Source: DATDIC01 sp963777625
GTDB taxonomy: Bacteria; Pseudomonadota; Alphaproteobacteria; Acetobacterales; Acetobacteraceae
Reading direction: 5' to 3'
DNA: 64,000 nt
NCBI GenBank assembly: GCA_963777625.1
Contig: CAVZRO010000018.1
Location: 219,094-283,093 of the forward strand
Shown piece after piece: positions 45,015 through 56,166 of this stretch; position 1 is the first letter of the stretch; each line of letters starts with the position of its first letter. Made by a program: the position numbers and the translations under genes. The notes below the pieces were generated by a model that searched no databases, had not been told where the DNA came from, and was given only the letters and a program-made list of their open reading frames with translations.

Positions 45015-46169
45015 CCGATCCGCCTGCCCTGCCACTGCCACCGCCCGAGCCGCAATCGGAAGCCCCACCCGAGGCGGTCGAAGAGGCGCCGCTCCCGCCG
45101 CCGCCCTCGCCGCCGCGACGGCGAAACCTGGTGCCGTGGGTGTATGCGCTCGGGTTTGTCGGTACTGGCGATGGCCTTGCTGTGGATGTGGCGGAACCCG
45201 AACCTGGAGCAGGCGGTCCGCCCGCAGCGGGTGCAGGGTGTCGAGGAGCAGATCCGAGAGCTGACCGACCGCCTGGACCGAATGCCGGAGCCCAAAGCGG
45301 CGGCGACCCCGGATTTGCAGCCGCTGGAGCAGCGGGTCGCTGCGTTGGAGGCCCGGCCACCGGTGCCAGAGCCCAATCTGGAGCCGATCGAGCAGCAGAT
45401 CGCGGCACTGAAGGCGCAGGTTGCGGCACGACCCGCTTCCGCGGCGGCAGCACCCGATCTCAGCCCGATCGAAGCGCGGCTGGCGGCGCTCGATAAACAG
45501 GTGCGCGAACTGGCCCCGCTAACCCAGCAGGTGGCGACGTTGCAGTCTGATCTTGGCGGACGGGTAACGCAGCTTGCCGCCGCCGAGGCCGACCTGGCCA
45601 GTCAGGTGCAGGATTTGCACGCGGCCGTGGCGTCGCAGAATAGCGGACTGGCGGCCCGGTTCACGACGTTGGAAAAACAGGCGGACGCCGCCGCCACGGC
45701 CGCCGCCAAGGCTGCCCGATTGGCCCGCGTCCAGGCGGCACGGGCGGCACTGGAGGCGGGCCAGCCGCTCGGGCCGATCCCGGATGCGCCACCGGAGCTG
45801 GCACGTTTCACTGACGCGCGGCCACCGACCGAGGCGGCGCTGCGGTTGGCGTTCCCCTCGGCCGCCGACGCCGCGCTGGCGGCCAGCCGCCCGGATACCC
45901 AGGGTAAGTCCTTCGGGGAACGGTTGTGGCAGCGTGCCCAGGGATTGGTCACGGTGCGCCAGGGTGATCGGGTGATCGTCGGCGACCCGTCGGCCGGTAT
46001 TCTCGCCGACGCCCGCACCCATCTGGAGGCCGGCGACCTGGCCGGTGCAGTCACCGCGATCTCGACCCTGACCGGATCCGCGGCGCAGGCCATGGCCACG
46101 TGGCTCGCGCAGGCGAAATCCTTGCTCGCGGCACGTGGCGCGCTCGATCAAATGGCTGCCGGCGCCTGA
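45011..46169 (+). CDS. Mitofilin-like inner membrane protein (COG4223), frameshifted as sequenced
   Basis: A Pro/Glu-rich cytoplasmic start (MTDPPALPLPPPEPQSE) leads to one membrane helix (LVPWVYALGF plus VLAMALLWMW), then a long coiled coil with repeated LEQRVAALEARP and IEQQIAALKAQV units, and a C-terminal alpha-helical domain. The two parts are joined by removing one G at 45161-45162. It is found next to hemD and hemY in many alphaproteobacteria and is related to mitochondrial Mic60. Confidence 0.8.
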
Positions 46170-47485
46170 TGCGGCGGGTCCTGGTCACCCTGATCGTCGC
46201 GGCGATCGTCGTCGCCGTGGCGTGGCTGCTTGCCGAGCTGCCGGGAACGGTGACGGCGCACGTGGGCGACACGACGTTCAGCACCGCCACCTCGGTGGTG
46301 GCGGTCGGGCTGCTGGCCATAGTCCTGTTGATTTACCTGCTGTTGCTCATCGTCGGCCTGCTGATCGGGCTGCCACGGCGGATGCGCGCGCGGCGGGCGG
46401 CCAGCCGCCGCCAGGCCGGCGATGGCGCGACGACACGCGCGCTGGTGGCGCTGGCCGCCGGCGACACAGCGGACGCGCGCCGGGAAGCAGCGCGGGCGCG
46501 TCGCCTGCTGGGGGACACGCCGCAGACACTGCTGCTGGCCGCCGAGGCGGGGCGGCTGGCGGGCCGGATGGATGAAGCGAACGCGGCGTGGCGACAACTG
46601 GCCGCCCGACCGGAGGCTGCGTTCCTCGGCTATCGCGGGTTGCTGCGGCAAGCGATGGAGCGTGAGGATTGGGTCGAGGCGGCGGCGCTGGCGCGACAGG
46701 CGGAGGCGGCGCATCCCGGCGCGATTTGGTTGCGGGAGGAACGCGCGCGGCTTGCCGTGCGGACCGCCCACTGGTCGGACGCCTTGGCGCTGGCGGATGC
46801 CGACGCGCCAAAGGCGGCGCTGGCCACCGCCGCGGCCAATGCGGAGCTTGACCCGGCGGCGGGATTGCGGCTGGCGCGGCAGGCCTGGAAGGAAGACCCG
46901 GCACTGGCGCCGGCGGCGCTGGCTTATGCCCGGCGGTTGCGCGAGGCGGGGCGGGAAGGTCGGGCTCAGGGTGTGATACGGCAGAGCTGGGCGGTGGCGC
47001 CGAACCCCGACCTGGCCGCGTTTGCGCTGGCGCCGGTGCAAGACAAGCTGGCGCGCATGCAGGCGGCGCAACGGCTGACCAAATCCAATCCGGACCATCC
47101 CGAGAGCCGGCTGCTGCTGGCCGCTACGGCGCTGGACGCCGGGCTGCTGGGGGAGGCGCGGCGGCATCTGGATACCGCCCGCGAAAGCGGCGTGAATCAG
47201 CGACGGTTGTGGATGCTGCTGGCGCGCGTCGAGGAGGAGGAGCACGGCGACACCGAGCCCGGGCGGCTGGCGCAGCGCGACGCTCTGCGGCGGGCGGCTT
47301 CGGCAGGGCCAGATCCGGGCTGGTATTGCAGCGTTTGTCATGCGCCGCAGCAGGAATGGGCGGCGAGCTGCCCGAATTGCGGTGCCGCCGGCTCGTTGCG
47401 CTGGGGATCGGTGTCCGTGCCGGTTGCCGGACCGCTGCTGGCGGGTGAGCCCCGGCTACCCGAACCGGCTGTGCGGGAGGAATGA
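46169..47485 (+). CDS. HemY-like tetratricopeptide membrane protein
   Basis: 438 residues. Two N-terminal membrane helices (LVTLIVAAIVVAVAWLLAEL and VVAVGLLAIVLLIYLLLLIV) enclose a periplasmic loop, followed by Ala-rich TPR-like helices. This is the HemY_N family of the hem operon, unrelated to protoporphyrinogen oxidase HemY. The C terminus has a zinc ribbon CSVCHAPQQEW and CPNCGAAGS. The ATG touches the previous stop. Confidence 0.85.
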   Translation: MRRVLVTLIVAAIVVAVAWLLAELPGTVTAHVGDTTFSTATSVVAVGLLAIVLLIYLLLLIVGLLIGLPRRMRARRAASRRQAGDGATTRALVALAAGDTADARREAARARRLLGDTPQTLLLAAEAGRLAGRMDEANAAWRQLAARPEAAFLGYRGLLRQAMEREDWVEAAALARQAEAAHPGAIWLREERARLAVRTAHWSDALALADADAPKAALATAAANAELDPAAGLRLARQAWKEDPALAPAALAYARRLREAGREGRAQGVIRQSWAVAPNPDLAAFALAPVQDKLARMQAAQRLTKSNPDHPESRLLLAATALDAGLLGEARRHLDTARESGVNQRRLWMLLARVEEEEHGDTEPGRLAQRDALRRAASAGPDPGWYCSVCHAPQQEWAASCPNCGAAGSLRWGSVSVPVAGPLLAGEPRLPEPAVREE

Positions 47486-47506
47486 TACCGGCGGTCCGCC
47501 GGGCTA

Positions 47507-48193
47507 TCAGGCGGTGCTGGAGCGGGTCAGTTGGACCCAGCCGGCCAGAAGTGTAGCGGCCTGAGTGCGAAAGCCGTCCGTCAGAAGCTGCGCGGAGCGA
47601 ATGCGGTCGGCGCGGAAATGTCGGTAATCGTCGCGCAGCTCGCACCAGGCGCAGATCAGCGTTGCATCGACGTAGTACTCCATCGCGACCGGCCGGATGG
47701 TCCGCTGACTCGGGGCGCCGTTGCCGTCCACATACTCGATCGAGATTTTCCGCGCTTCCCGGATGGCTGCGCGGATCTCTGACAGGTCCACACAGCTCGG
47801 CGGGGGTGCGCCGCGCAACGATACATGGAACGGAGCGGCGAGGCGTTGGCGCAGCGCGTCCGGCATCACCGCGGCGAGCTTGGTCAGCACGTTGCGTGCC
47901 GCCATTGCCAGGCCCGGATCGCCGATACGCGGCAGCAGGCGGACGGCCACCGCGATCGCCTCCACCTCTTCCTCGGTGAACATCAGCGGCGGCAACTCGT
48001 AGCCGCGCCGCAGCACGTAGCCGATGCCGGCGGCGCCTTCGATCGGCACGCGGCGGGCCTGCAAGGTGGCGATGTCGCGGTACACGGTGCGCGACGCAAC
48101 TTCCAGCTCGGTGGCGATAGCCGCAGCAGTCAACGGAGTGCGCGCGAGTCGCAGCACCTGGATGATGTCGAACAGCCGGTCCGCACGGCGCAT
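47507..48193 (-). CDS. YafY-type transcriptional regulator (HTH plus WYL domain)
   Basis: 228 residues from MRRADRLF. The N-terminal winged helix (TPLTAAAIATELEVASRTVYRDIATLQ) binds DNA; the WYL domain follows, with RPVAMEYYVDATLICAWCELRDDYRHFRADRI. Such regulators often sense ligands or nucleic acid fragments. It is divergent from the DUF1127 gene, which is the nearest candidate target. Confidence 0.88.
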   Translation of the reverse strand: MRRADRLFDIIQVLRLARTPLTAAAIATELEVASRTVYRDIATLQARRVPIEGAAGIGYVLRRGYELPPLMFTEEEVEAIAVAVRLLPRIGDPGLAMAARNVLTKLAAVMPDALRQRLAAPFHVSLRGAPPPSCVDLSEIRAAIREARKISIEYVDGNGAPSQRTIRPVAMEYYVDATLICAWCELRDDYRHFRADRIRSAQLLTDGFRTQAATLLAGWVQLTRSSTA

Positions 48194-48280
48194 TTGATCG
48201 GCCCCTCCGATCACTCCTGACACAACGCTGTCAGGAGGGGGAGTCTATCTATAGCGCCATCGCTCATGAAGGAGCCGAGA

Positions 48281-48526
48281 ATGCAAACGCTTCACTTCAC
48301 TCTGGTTTCGGACAGCACGGCGCCGGCGGTCCCCTGGGCACCAGATGCGGCGCCAGGCCAGCCGCCGCCGACCCGCGCCGGACTGATCGCATTGGCGCAG
48401 GCCGCATGGCACCGCTACCGTTCACGGGCGCTGCTGGCGCAGCTTGATGACTACATGCTCAAAGATATCGGCGTGACGCGCGCGGAGGCACAGCTCGAGG
48501 CCAGCAAGCCGTTCTGGCTACCCTGA
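48281..48526 (+). CDS. DUF1127 (YjiS-like) small protein
   Basis: 81 residues from the ATG after GGAG (48271-48274). The C-terminal arginine-rich domain is typical: ALLAQLDDYMLKDIGVTRAEAQLEASKPFW. Members in alphaproteobacteria affect RNA turnover and phosphate or carbon metabolism. It overlaps the exporter gene at the ATG/TGA. Confidence 0.85.
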   Translation: MQTLHFTLVSDSTAPAVPWAPDAAPGQPPPTRAGLIALAQAAWHRYRSRALLAQLDDYMLKDIGVTRAEAQLEASKPFWLP

Positions 48527-49416
48527 TGGCCGGAAACGACCAGCGCGGCGCCGGCATCCTGCTGGTGGCGGCGTCCGCGCTGGCGTACAGCACGGCCGGA
48601 TTCTTCACCCGGCTGATCCCGCTGGACGTGTGGACCATCCTGTTCTGGCGCGGGTTGTTCGCCGGTGGGTTCATCGCGGCGGTGTTTCTGTGGCAGCAGC
48701 GTGGACGAGTAACGGGCAGCGTGCGGGCGATCGGCTGGCCCGGGCTGGTCGCCACCGCCTGCTCGGCGCTGGCGACGATCATGTTCATCAATGCGTTTCG
48801 GATGACCTCGGTCGCCGAGGTGGTGATCATTTTCGCTGCCGCACCGTTCGTTACCGCGGCGATCGATCGCGTGTGGTTCGGCATCCGCGAAGGCCGGGCG
48901 ACGTTCGTTGCCAGTGCAACTGCCGTGGTCGGGGTGGGCGTGATGATGGCCGGTGCCGGGTTTCAGGGCCACCTTGCCGGCGATGTGCTGGCGTTCGGGA
49001 TGACGCTGCTGATGTCGTTGATGATGGTGATCATCCGCCGCCACCGGGAGACGCCGATGCTCCCCGCTGCGTCCGCTTCGGCCTTCCTGTGCGCGGCGCT
49101 GGCGCTGCCATTCGCCGCGCCGCTTTCGCCGAGCGCGGGGAACATGCTTGATCTGGCCTTGTTCGGAGTGACCCAGTTCGGCCTGGGTCTATTGTTGCTG
49201 ACGTTGGGAACGCGGCTTGTGTCGGCTACCGAATCGGCGCTGATCAATACGCTGGAGGTACCGTTTGCCGCGTTGTGGGTGTGGCTGGCCTTCGCCGAGG
49301 TGCCGTCCTGGAGCACGCTGATCGGCGGCGTCGTGGTGATTGCAGCGGTGGTGGCCCAGGTCCTGATCGGTGCGCCGGAACGGCCCACAATTGTAAACAC
49401 CGGCGCCGCAGCTTGA
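48526..49416 (+). CDS. EamA-family drug/metabolite transporter
   Basis: 296 residues with ten hydrophobic helices in two EamA repeats: AGILLVAASALAYSTAGFFTRL begins the first, and GDVLAFGMTLLMSLMMVI the second. It probably exports an amino acid or metabolite. It is read with the DUF1127 gene in front. Confidence 0.88.
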   Translation: MAGNDQRGAGILLVAASALAYSTAGFFTRLIPLDVWTILFWRGLFAGGFIAAVFLWQQRGRVTGSVRAIGWPGLVATACSALATIMFINAFRMTSVAEVVIIFAAAPFVTAAIDRVWFGIREGRATFVASATAVVGVGVMMAGAGFQGHLAGDVLAFGMTLLMSLMMVIIRRHRETPMLPAASASAFLCAALALPFAAPLSPSAGNMLDLALFGVTQFGLGLLLLTLGTRLVSATESALINTLEVPFAALWVWLAFAEVPSWSTLIGGVVVIAAVVAQVLIGAPERPTIVNTGAAA

Positions 49417-49467
49417 CGGATCGGATAAGTCGATGTTCGATCGCCGGAGCTGGGGGGGACGGGCAGA

Positions 49468-50766
49468 ATGCGACACAGATACTCCACTATTGTGGCAACA
49501 GCATTCTGCGCGGCGGCCTTTCTGCTGCTGACGCTGACCCCCGGACGGAGCGCGGCGCAGACCACGATACGCGTCTGGACACCGTGGCCAAGCTACACCG
49601 ATATTTTCGCGAAGCTGACCGCGGAGTTCCACAAGCTGCATCCGGACATCACGGCGGAAGTCACGTCGATGCCGGAATCCGAGTACCGTGCGGCGGTGAA
49701 ATCGGCGCTGGCGGCGAATGCGGGCCCGGACATCATCACCGCCGTGCCGGGGCGCACGGGGATGAATTTCTTTGCGGATGCGGGTGCGATCATCGATCTG
49801 ACCCCGTACTATCAGCAGCATCACTGGGCCGATAATTACCCGCAATGGATCACGCAGAATCTGACGTACACAACCAAGTCGGGTCACAAAGGAATGTGGG
49901 TCGTACCCACCCACGTCGCCAGCACGTTCCTGTTCTATGACCCGACCTTGTTGGAGAGCCATCATCTCGATGTGCCTAAGACGCTCGATCAGTTCCTGAG
50001 TTACTGCAAGGCGGCGAATGCGGCCGGGCTGATCCCCCTGGCGTTCGGTGATGGCGGCGGCGGGTGGATGGGGGTGGAATATATCAGCTATCTGCTGGAC
50101 CAGACGGCGGGGGATGCCGGCGTGGCGGCGCTGGTCGATGGCAAGTCGTCCTGGGCCGCGCCGGAGGCTGTAAAGAGTGCCGAGGTACTCACGCAGTTGC
50201 GCGATGCGAAATGTTTTCAGCCGGGCGTGGTTTCCACCACGGCTCCGACAGCGCTGGCGCTGTGGATCGGCGGCAAGGCGGGGATGCTGTATGCAGGCGA
50301 CTGGTCGCTCGCGGATGTACAGCGCCAGAACCCGGCGCTGTACGCGCGGATGAAGCTGATCATCGGCCAGCAGATCAATCCGGACGTGCCGATGAAGCCG
50401 ACATCCGCGCTGGGGGACTCTTTGGCGATCACGTCATTTTCCAAGGCGCGCGATGCGGCGGTGGCGTGGCTGGATTTCATGACGAGCGAACCCGGGCAAC
50501 TGATCTGGCTGAAGGATGCGAAGCGGATCGTGGCGCGGACGGCGATGAACACGGCGGCGAACGGTGCGTCGGCGGTGCAGGAGGAAGATGTTGCGCTGAT
50601 GCAGGCCGGGACCGCCGTCGATCTGGACTATCCGTTATGGCCGCAGACCTACAGCGCGCTGGAAAAGGCGTTGCAGGACGTGCTGAACGGCTCCCAGGCT
50701 CCGGCCGCGGCGATGGGCGCCGTCCAGACCGTCGATAAGCAGATGTGGCAGCAGGCGGGGCAGTAA
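49468..50766 (+). CDS. Sugar ABC transporter substrate-binding protein (family 1)
   Basis: 432 residues. The signal peptide ends near GRSAAQ. Family-1 features: TIRVWTPWPSYTDIFAKLTAEFH, ESEYRAAVKSALAANAGPDI and GGKAGMLYAGDWSL. Ligand probably a sugar or polyol. It is followed by two permease genes but no ATPase gene. Confidence 0.88.
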   Translation: MRHRYSTIVATAFCAAAFLLLTLTPGRSAAQTTIRVWTPWPSYTDIFAKLTAEFHKLHPDITAEVTSMPESEYRAAVKSALAANAGPDIITAVPGRTGMNFFADAGAIIDLTPYYQQHHWADNYPQWITQNLTYTTKSGHKGMWVVPTHVASTFLFYDPTLLESHHLDVPKTLDQFLSYCKAANAAGLIPLAFGDGGGGWMGVEYISYLLDQTAGDAGVAALVDGKSSWAAPEAVKSAEVLTQLRDAKCFQPGVVSTTAPTALALWIGGKAGMLYAGDWSLADVQRQNPALYARMKLIIGQQINPDVPMKPTSALGDSLAITSFSKARDAAVAWLDFMTSEPGQLIWLKDAKRIVARTAMNTAANGASAVQEEDVALMQAGTAVDLDYPLWPQTYSALEKALQDVLNGSQAPAAAMGAVQTVDKQMWQQAGQ

Positions 50767-50791
50767 CGCCGCTGATGGCGGATGCGCGGGA

Positions 50792-51694
50792 GTGAGGGAG
50801 CGGCGCGGCAGGGCGCGGCACACTCGACGCGTACTTTACCTGACAGCGGAGAGCTACAGTTTTTTGCTGCCGGGGTTTCTGGTGTACAGCGTGTTCCTGC
50901 TGTATCCGGTGGTCGCGACGTTCATCATCAGCGCGACCGACTGGGACGGAAGCTCGCCGGGCCTGCATTTTATCGGGTTGGGCAACTATGTCGGCATACT
51001 GCGCGATCCGTTCGTGCTGCGATGTTTGATCAATGTGCTCGTCTGGTTGGCCGTGAATGTCACCGTGGCGCCGCTGATCGGCTTGGTGGCGGCGGCGATC
51101 GTGAACCAGAAGGGAATTATCGGGGCCTACGCGTTCCGCACCTGCCTGTTCATGCCGGCGACCGTCTCGGCGGTGGTGATCGGGTTTACCTGGCAGTGGA
51201 TCTATAATCCGATCTACGGGATCCTGGATGCGGCGCTGAAACTGGTCGGGCTGAGCGATTACGCAGTCGACTGGCTTGGCTCACCGGGCACCGCGCTGGT
51301 GGCGGTGGCGGTGGCCAATAGCTGGCAGAACTCGGCGCTGTTCTTCATCTTCTATCTTGCCGGGCTGCAGCAGATCGCGCCGGAGTTGCACGAGGCCGCG
51401 ACAGTGGAAGGTGCCACGGGGTGGCAGACATTCCGGCACATCACGCTGCCGCTGCTGCGCCCGACGACGACCACCGTGGTGGCGCTGGCGATCATCTGGT
51501 CGTTGCGGCAGTTCGACCTGGTTTGGACAATGACGCAGGGCGGACCAGGCAACGCGACGGAGACGCTGGGGACCTACATCTATCGCAGCGCGTTCCTGTT
51601 CGACCGCATGGGGTACTCGTCGGCTTTGTCGGTGGTGCTGCTGATGCTGACGGCGCTGGTCACGGTCGGGTTCATGGCATGGCGCGAGCGCTGA
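50792..51694 (+). CDS. Sugar ABC transporter permease (MalF/UgpA-like)
   Basis: 300 residues from GTG. Six hydrophobic helices and the cytoplasmic EAA loop ELHEAATVEGATGWQTFRHITLPLLRP. FTWQWIYNPIYGILD is family-typical. Overlaps the next permease by 16 bases. Confidence 0.9.
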   Translation: MRERRGRARHTRRVLYLTAESYSFLLPGFLVYSVFLLYPVVATFIISATDWDGSSPGLHFIGLGNYVGILRDPFVLRCLINVLVWLAVNVTVAPLIGLVAAAIVNQKGIIGAYAFRTCLFMPATVSAVVIGFTWQWIYNPIYGILDAALKLVGLSDYAVDWLGSPGTALVAVAVANSWQNSALFFIFYLAGLQQIAPELHEAATVEGATGWQTFRHITLPLLRPTTTTVVALAIIWSLRQFDLVWTMTQGGPGNATETLGTYIYRSAFLFDRMGYSSALSVVLLMLTALVTVGFMAWRER

Positions 51695-52503
51695 GGCGGC
51701 TGGCCGCGCATGTACTGCTGGTCGTGTTCGCGGCCGGCGCGGTGCTGCCGTTGCTCTGGCTGGTGATCGGATCGCTGAAGACCAATATCGACATTTTGAC
51801 GGCTTCGGCGTTTTCGCTGCCGGTGGCGCCGCAATGGGTGAATTACGTGCACGCCTGGACCCTGGGCGGGTTCCACCAATATTTCAGGAACAGCGCGATC
51901 GTCGCGGTGGTTTCGGATACAATCGTGTTGTGCCTGGCCGCGCCGATCGGGTTTGCGTTCGCGCGGCGGCGGTTTTTTGGCCAGCGTGTGTTGTTCGCGC
52001 TGGTCATCATGGGGATGGTGCTACCGCCGCAGATTGCGCTGACGTCGCTGTTTCGGCTGCTGAAGGGCATGGGGGTGCTGAATACATATCTGGCGCTGAT
52101 CCTGCCCTACACGGCGTTTCATCTGTCGCTGTGCGTGTTTGTGTTGCGTGGGTATTTCGCCGAGCTGCCGGGAGAACTCTCGGAAGCCGCGCAATTGGAT
52201 GGCGCGTCCGCCTGGCAGACGTTCCTGCGGATATTGTTGCCGCTGACACGGCCGATGTTGGTCTCATTGGGGGTGCTGAATTTCATCTGGATGTGGAACG
52301 AGTTCCTGTTCGCCGTCTCGTTCATCTACGACAATGAGCTGAAGACGATCCCGGCGGGGTTGTTTTCCTTCGTCGGACGGGAATATTCGGATTTGGGGGC
52401 GATGGCGGCGGGGATCGTGCTGTCGATGATCCCGGTTCTGGTGCTGTATCTGTGCTTCCAGCGGCAGATCGTGCGGGGCTTGGTGGGTGGAGCATTGAAG
52501 TGA
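51679..52503 (+). CDS. Sugar ABC transporter permease (MalG/UgpE-like)
   Basis: 274 residues from the ATG at 51679, inside the end of the previous gene. The EAA loop reads ELSEAAQLDGASAWQTFLRILLPLTRP. The ATP-binding subunit expected next is missing; the following DNA is noncoding and AT-rich, so the system must borrow an MsmX/MalK-like ATPase from elsewhere. Confidence 0.9.
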   Translation: MARALRRLAAHVLLVVFAAGAVLPLLWLVIGSLKTNIDILTASAFSLPVAPQWVNYVHAWTLGGFHQYFRNSAIVAVVSDTIVLCLAAPIGFAFARRRFFGQRVLFALVIMGMVLPPQIALTSLFRLLKGMGVLNTYLALILPYTAFHLSLCVFVLRGYFAELPGELSEAAQLDGASAWQTFLRILLPLTRPMLVSLGVLNFIWMWNEFLFAVSFIYDNELKTIPAGLFSFVGREYSDLGAMAAGIVLSMIPVLVLYLCFQRQIVRGLVGGALK

Positions 52504-52780
52504 GAAATCGGCGGCGACGTTGCCCCGCATCGCCCCACAACCCGAATATCGGAGCCGAGCTGGTTGTAAAATAGCTGCTTGCTCCAACTATCTGGCACAA
52601 AGTTTATTTTCTCTGCCCAGTGTTTATATGGCGGGAAATCCCCATCTAATTTGAGCCATGTTTCAGCCTGGGGATAATCGTCTTCCAGCGCGAAATGGAA
52701 TTGCTGCGGAAATCGCTGTTTATGCGAAGCATTGGTTTTGTTGTTGCGGCGACGTAATGGTCGCCTGATCGGGGTCATCA
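52504..52780. other. AT-rich stretch without an assigned gene
   Basis: 277 bases between the permease and TIGR02300 genes. By hand count the lines at 52561 and 52621 are 42% and 45% GC, against far higher values around. The minus strand has an open frame with protein-like composition (FHFALEDDYPQAETWLKLDG, then HWAEKINFVPDSW), which I cannot assign. It may be a fragment of an acquired gene. Confidence 0.45.
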
Positions 52781-53092
52781 ATGGGACGGCCGGAACTCGG
52801 CACGAAGGCTACCTGCGACGTTTGCAACGAACGCTTCTACGACCTGAACAGAGCCCCCGCGGTCTGTCCGAAATGCGGGGCAGAGCAACGGCCCGTGGCG
52901 CCACGAGTGGTGCGGCCGGCTCGTTCGATGGTGGAACCCAGGCGCTTCAGCCGAAAGCCGGAGCCCGTGGAAGCCGAGCAGGAGCCCCCGGTCGAGTCGG
53001 AGAGCGAAGCGGAGCTGGCGGAGGTGGAGGAGGACGACGAGGACGAGGTCGATCTGGAGATCAAACCCGATCATGATACGGCTGCTGCATGA
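52781..53092 (+). CDS. TIGR02300 family protein (FYDLN acid domain)
   Basis: 103 residues. The N terminus MGRPELGTKATCDVCNERF, the FYDLN signature and VCPKCGAEQ form a small zinc ribbon; the C-terminal half is very acidic (EVEEDDEDEVDLEIKPD). The family is nearly limited to alphaproteobacteria; its function is unknown. It overlaps the next gene by four bases. Confidence 0.9.
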   Translation: MGRPELGTKATCDVCNERFYDLNRAPAVCPKCGAEQRPVAPRVVRPARSMVEPRRFSRKPEPVEAEQEPPVESESEAELAEVEEDDEDEVDLEIKPDHDTAAA

Positions 53093-53523
53093 GCGCGCTA
53101 TATCCGGACCGGCATCGTGACCGCACAGCCCGGCCATCGCTGAAGATCACCCGGCATCCGGATGTCGCCCAGCAGGGCGATTTCAGCTTTGAGGTCTGGA
53201 GCCCGTTTACCGGCAGCTATCAGGCAGTGACCTCGATCGAGGATGGGCTGCGGCGGGTTGACCAGATGGCCGTCCTGATCCGGCAGATGTCGATGAAGCA
53301 CCATCCGAAGCGGAATGCTCTTCTCGACACGCCCGATGCGGACGCGGGGATACCCGGGCCTGCCACCTGGGCGGAATTTCGGGTCAATGCGACAAGCGAG
53401 CGCAGCTACGATACACGGTGCTTCGACCGGTTGCTCTGGGTGAGAGCCGGGGGAATGAAAGAAGCCGCGGCGATGACCTTCGCCCGGGTGGGATATACGC
53501 CGAGCGAGCAGGCAGTGCCGTGA
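53089..53523 (+). CDS. Hypothetical protein
   Basis: 144 residues without a recognised domain. LKITRHPDVAQQGDFSFEVWSPF and DTRCFDRLLWVRAGGMKEA look like a real globular protein, and it is translationally coupled to the TIGR02300 gene. No signal peptide. Function unknown. Confidence 0.6.
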   Translation: MSALYPDRHRDRTARPSLKITRHPDVAQQGDFSFEVWSPFTGSYQAVTSIEDGLRRVDQMAVLIRQMSMKHHPKRNALLDTPDADAGIPGPATWAEFRVNATSERSYDTRCFDRLLWVRAGGMKEAAAMTFARVGYTPSEQAVP

Positions 53524-53567
53524 CGGCGGCGGGCCGTGAAACAGCAAATAGCGTGGGGATTTCCATT

Positions 53568-53891
53568 ATGCATTCTGTGCCGTCAGCACATCGCCCCGAA
53601 CCTGGACTGTGGGACGGAGAGCAGATGAACTTCGAGATCGAGGCGGACGGGCGGCGCGTGCCGTGTGCCATCTCTCGCGGTGCCCTGGAGCAGGCAGGTC
53701 CAGGCCACCGCGCCCAGGCGTGGCGGCTGCGCGATACATTCGAAAGGCTGCGACCGCGGATCGAGGACATCGCGCGTGAGCGGTTCAGGGCTGAGCCGCA
53801 TCCGGACGGTGGCGTTGTCGTCGTCTCGAGCGACGATCTGAACCATCCGACGCCAGCCGCTCCGGCGATCGCACTGCGCACCGGCACCTGA
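53568..53891 (+). CDS. DUF1488 family protein
   Basis: 107 residues from MHSVPSAHRP. The core NFEIEADGRRVPCAISRGALEQAG and FERLRPRIEDIARERF match DUF1488. The start is not certain; the later Met before NFEIEADG is an alternative. Cytoplasmic, function unknown. A strong terminator follows at 54051. Confidence 0.65.
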   Translation: MHSVPSAHRPEPGLWDGEQMNFEIEADGRRVPCAISRGALEQAGPGHRAQAWRLRDTFERLRPRIEDIARERFRAEPHPDGGVVVVSSDDLNHPTPAAPAIALRTGT

Positions 53892-54050
53892 GTCCCGGCA
53901 TACACGGGTTGCCGGAGGCGCCCGGCTCGCAGGGCCAGCCGGGGCTTGCATCTACCGATTCACACGGATGACCTTGATTTTGATGATCAAGGAGATCAAT
54001 ATGATCGGCAGGCGCCTGTGGTGGTAGTGCACCATAAGTACCTCCGTACT

Positions 54051-54085
54051 CGCCGGCCGGGACCATCCCGGCCGGCGATTTTGTT
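54051..54085 (+). terminator. Intrinsic terminator
   Basis: A perfect 12-bp stem, CGCCGGCCGGGA with TCCCGGCCGGCG, and a 3-base loop, followed by ATTTTGTTC. It can end the DUF1488 transcript; the T-rich side is on the plus strand. htpG ends 26 bases further on from the opposite direction. Confidence 0.8.
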
Positions 54086-54110
54086 CGAGCCGCGGAATGT
54101 GAAGAAGCAG

Positions 54111-55989
<1,879 letters not shown>

Positions 55990-56166
55990 GTTGCCCTCCG
56001 TTACGCGGGGGCGATATGCGTTAGGCCGGTCTCTGTTTCAATGCGGGCGGCCATTTCTGATCCCGTATGGCCGACCTGGCGTGGCGACGGCGCCGCGGGC
56101 GATTGCCCTGATTGACCACGGGCGTTGCCCATGGTCCGGTGCGGCGGAACGGACCGGGAGACAACG

